A program made the position numbers and the translations under genes. The notes beneath the pieces are model-generated. The model worked only from the letters and a program-made list of their open reading frames with translations. It did not search any database and was not told the origin of the DNA. Of a stretch of 36,922 nucleotides of DNA, positions 36,785-36,922 are shown in pieces; the first letter of the stretch is position 1; each line of letters opens with the position of its first letter. The DNA is from Chara braunii (Eukaryota > Streptophyta > Charophyceae > Charales > Characeae). The stretch spans positions 1,656,592 through 1,693,513 of the forward strand of contig BFEA01000091.1 of the NCBI GenBank assembly GCA_003427395.1. Reading direction: 5' to 3'.

Positions 36785-36922
36785 GGACGCTGAGCCTGTT
36801 TCTCATCAAACATGTATCAATGGGATGCTGGACCCGGTTCCCAACAGGTGTCGCTCCCCACTAATAGATGGAGCCTCCCCGATGGTGCTAGGGGTGTCTA
36901 CTCTTATCAGCACCCCTAGCAG
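36785..36922 (+). other. Three-hairpin module with duplicated H1 at LINE 3' end
   Basis: A first H1 (GCTGAG 36789-36794, loop CCTGTTT, CTCATC) and a second H1 (GCTGGA 36827-36832, loop CCCGGTT, CCCAAC) are partly decayed. H2 (GCTCC 36853-36857 with GGAGC 36870-36874 around CCACTAATAGAT) is intact. H3 is a perfect 11-bp stem: TGCTAGGGGTG (36886-36896) with CACCCCTAGCA (36911-36921). The window ends one base after H3, so the poly(A) is not visible. Confidence 0.65.

Noticed and set aside
1-36922. CRISPR array, bacterial operon or phage cluster
   Set aside because: No direct-repeat/spacer pattern of that kind and no prokaryotic gene organisation; the content is eukaryotic retroelement DNA.

Overview
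The window looks like a gene-poor, repeat-saturated stretch of a eukaryotic nuclear genome from the green (plant/charophyte) lineage. The evidence is a U6 snRNA-derived sequence with the plant-type 5' stem (TTCGG loop), short TTTAGGG-type runs, several LINE ORF2 remnants with the zf-RVT C-terminal region common in plants, tRNA-derived SINEs, MITEs, and very many long A/T homopolymers. A charophyte such as Chara is a guess, not a demonstration. I see no convincing intact host gene. Almost every recognisable coding segment is a decayed retroelement.

Layout. 1-2.1 kb: dispersed and tandem repeats plus a head-to-head cluster of a compound SINE with two tRNA-like modules. 2.2-8.1 kb: poly(A)/poly(T)-tailed short retroposons, tRNA-like heads ending in T-runs, an inverted-repeat element, a tandem duplication, and the first copies of a conserved hairpin family. 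8.1-9.5 kb: lower-repeat sequence with one unassigned ORF. 9.7-10.2 kb: two palindromic MITEs sharing termini. 10.48-10.58 kb: assembly gap with a Nextera mate-pair junction adapter. 11-14.5 kb: minisatellites and duplications. 14.7-17.44 kb: a 5'-truncated LINE (ORF2 C-terminus, 3' UTR, three-hairpin module, poly(A)). 18.5-19.4 kb: an Asn-rich hypothetical ORF on the minus strand. 19.6-20.9 kb: a probable Penelope-like element fragment with one strong and one weaker hammerhead ribozyme motif. 21.5-24.3 kb: tandem repeats and SINEs. 24.94-25.08 kb: a U6 retropseudogene with a perfect 14-bp target-site duplication. 25.7-28.1 kb: two minus-strand LINE fragments. 28.8-31.6 kb: ATC-rich satellite sequence, a long dispersed repeat, a hAT-like non-autonomous element, and a third hammerhead-like motif. 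31.7-34.8 kb: the most complete LINE (endonuclease, RT, C-terminus; minus strand; broken). 35.4-36.9 kb: another LINE ORF2 C-terminus followed by the three-hairpin module.

How it fits together. LINE machinery probably mobilised much of the rest: the U6 copy, the tail-only insertions and the A-tailed short elements all look like products of target-primed reverse transcription. Two LINE copies of the same general kind carry the same 3'-terminal structured module. Shorter A-tailed elements carry only its first hairpin. The stems of that hairpin change in a compensatory way between copies while the 7-nt loop stays nearly constant. This covarying RNA module, and the hammerhead motifs beside a Penelope-like fragment, are the most interesting signals here.
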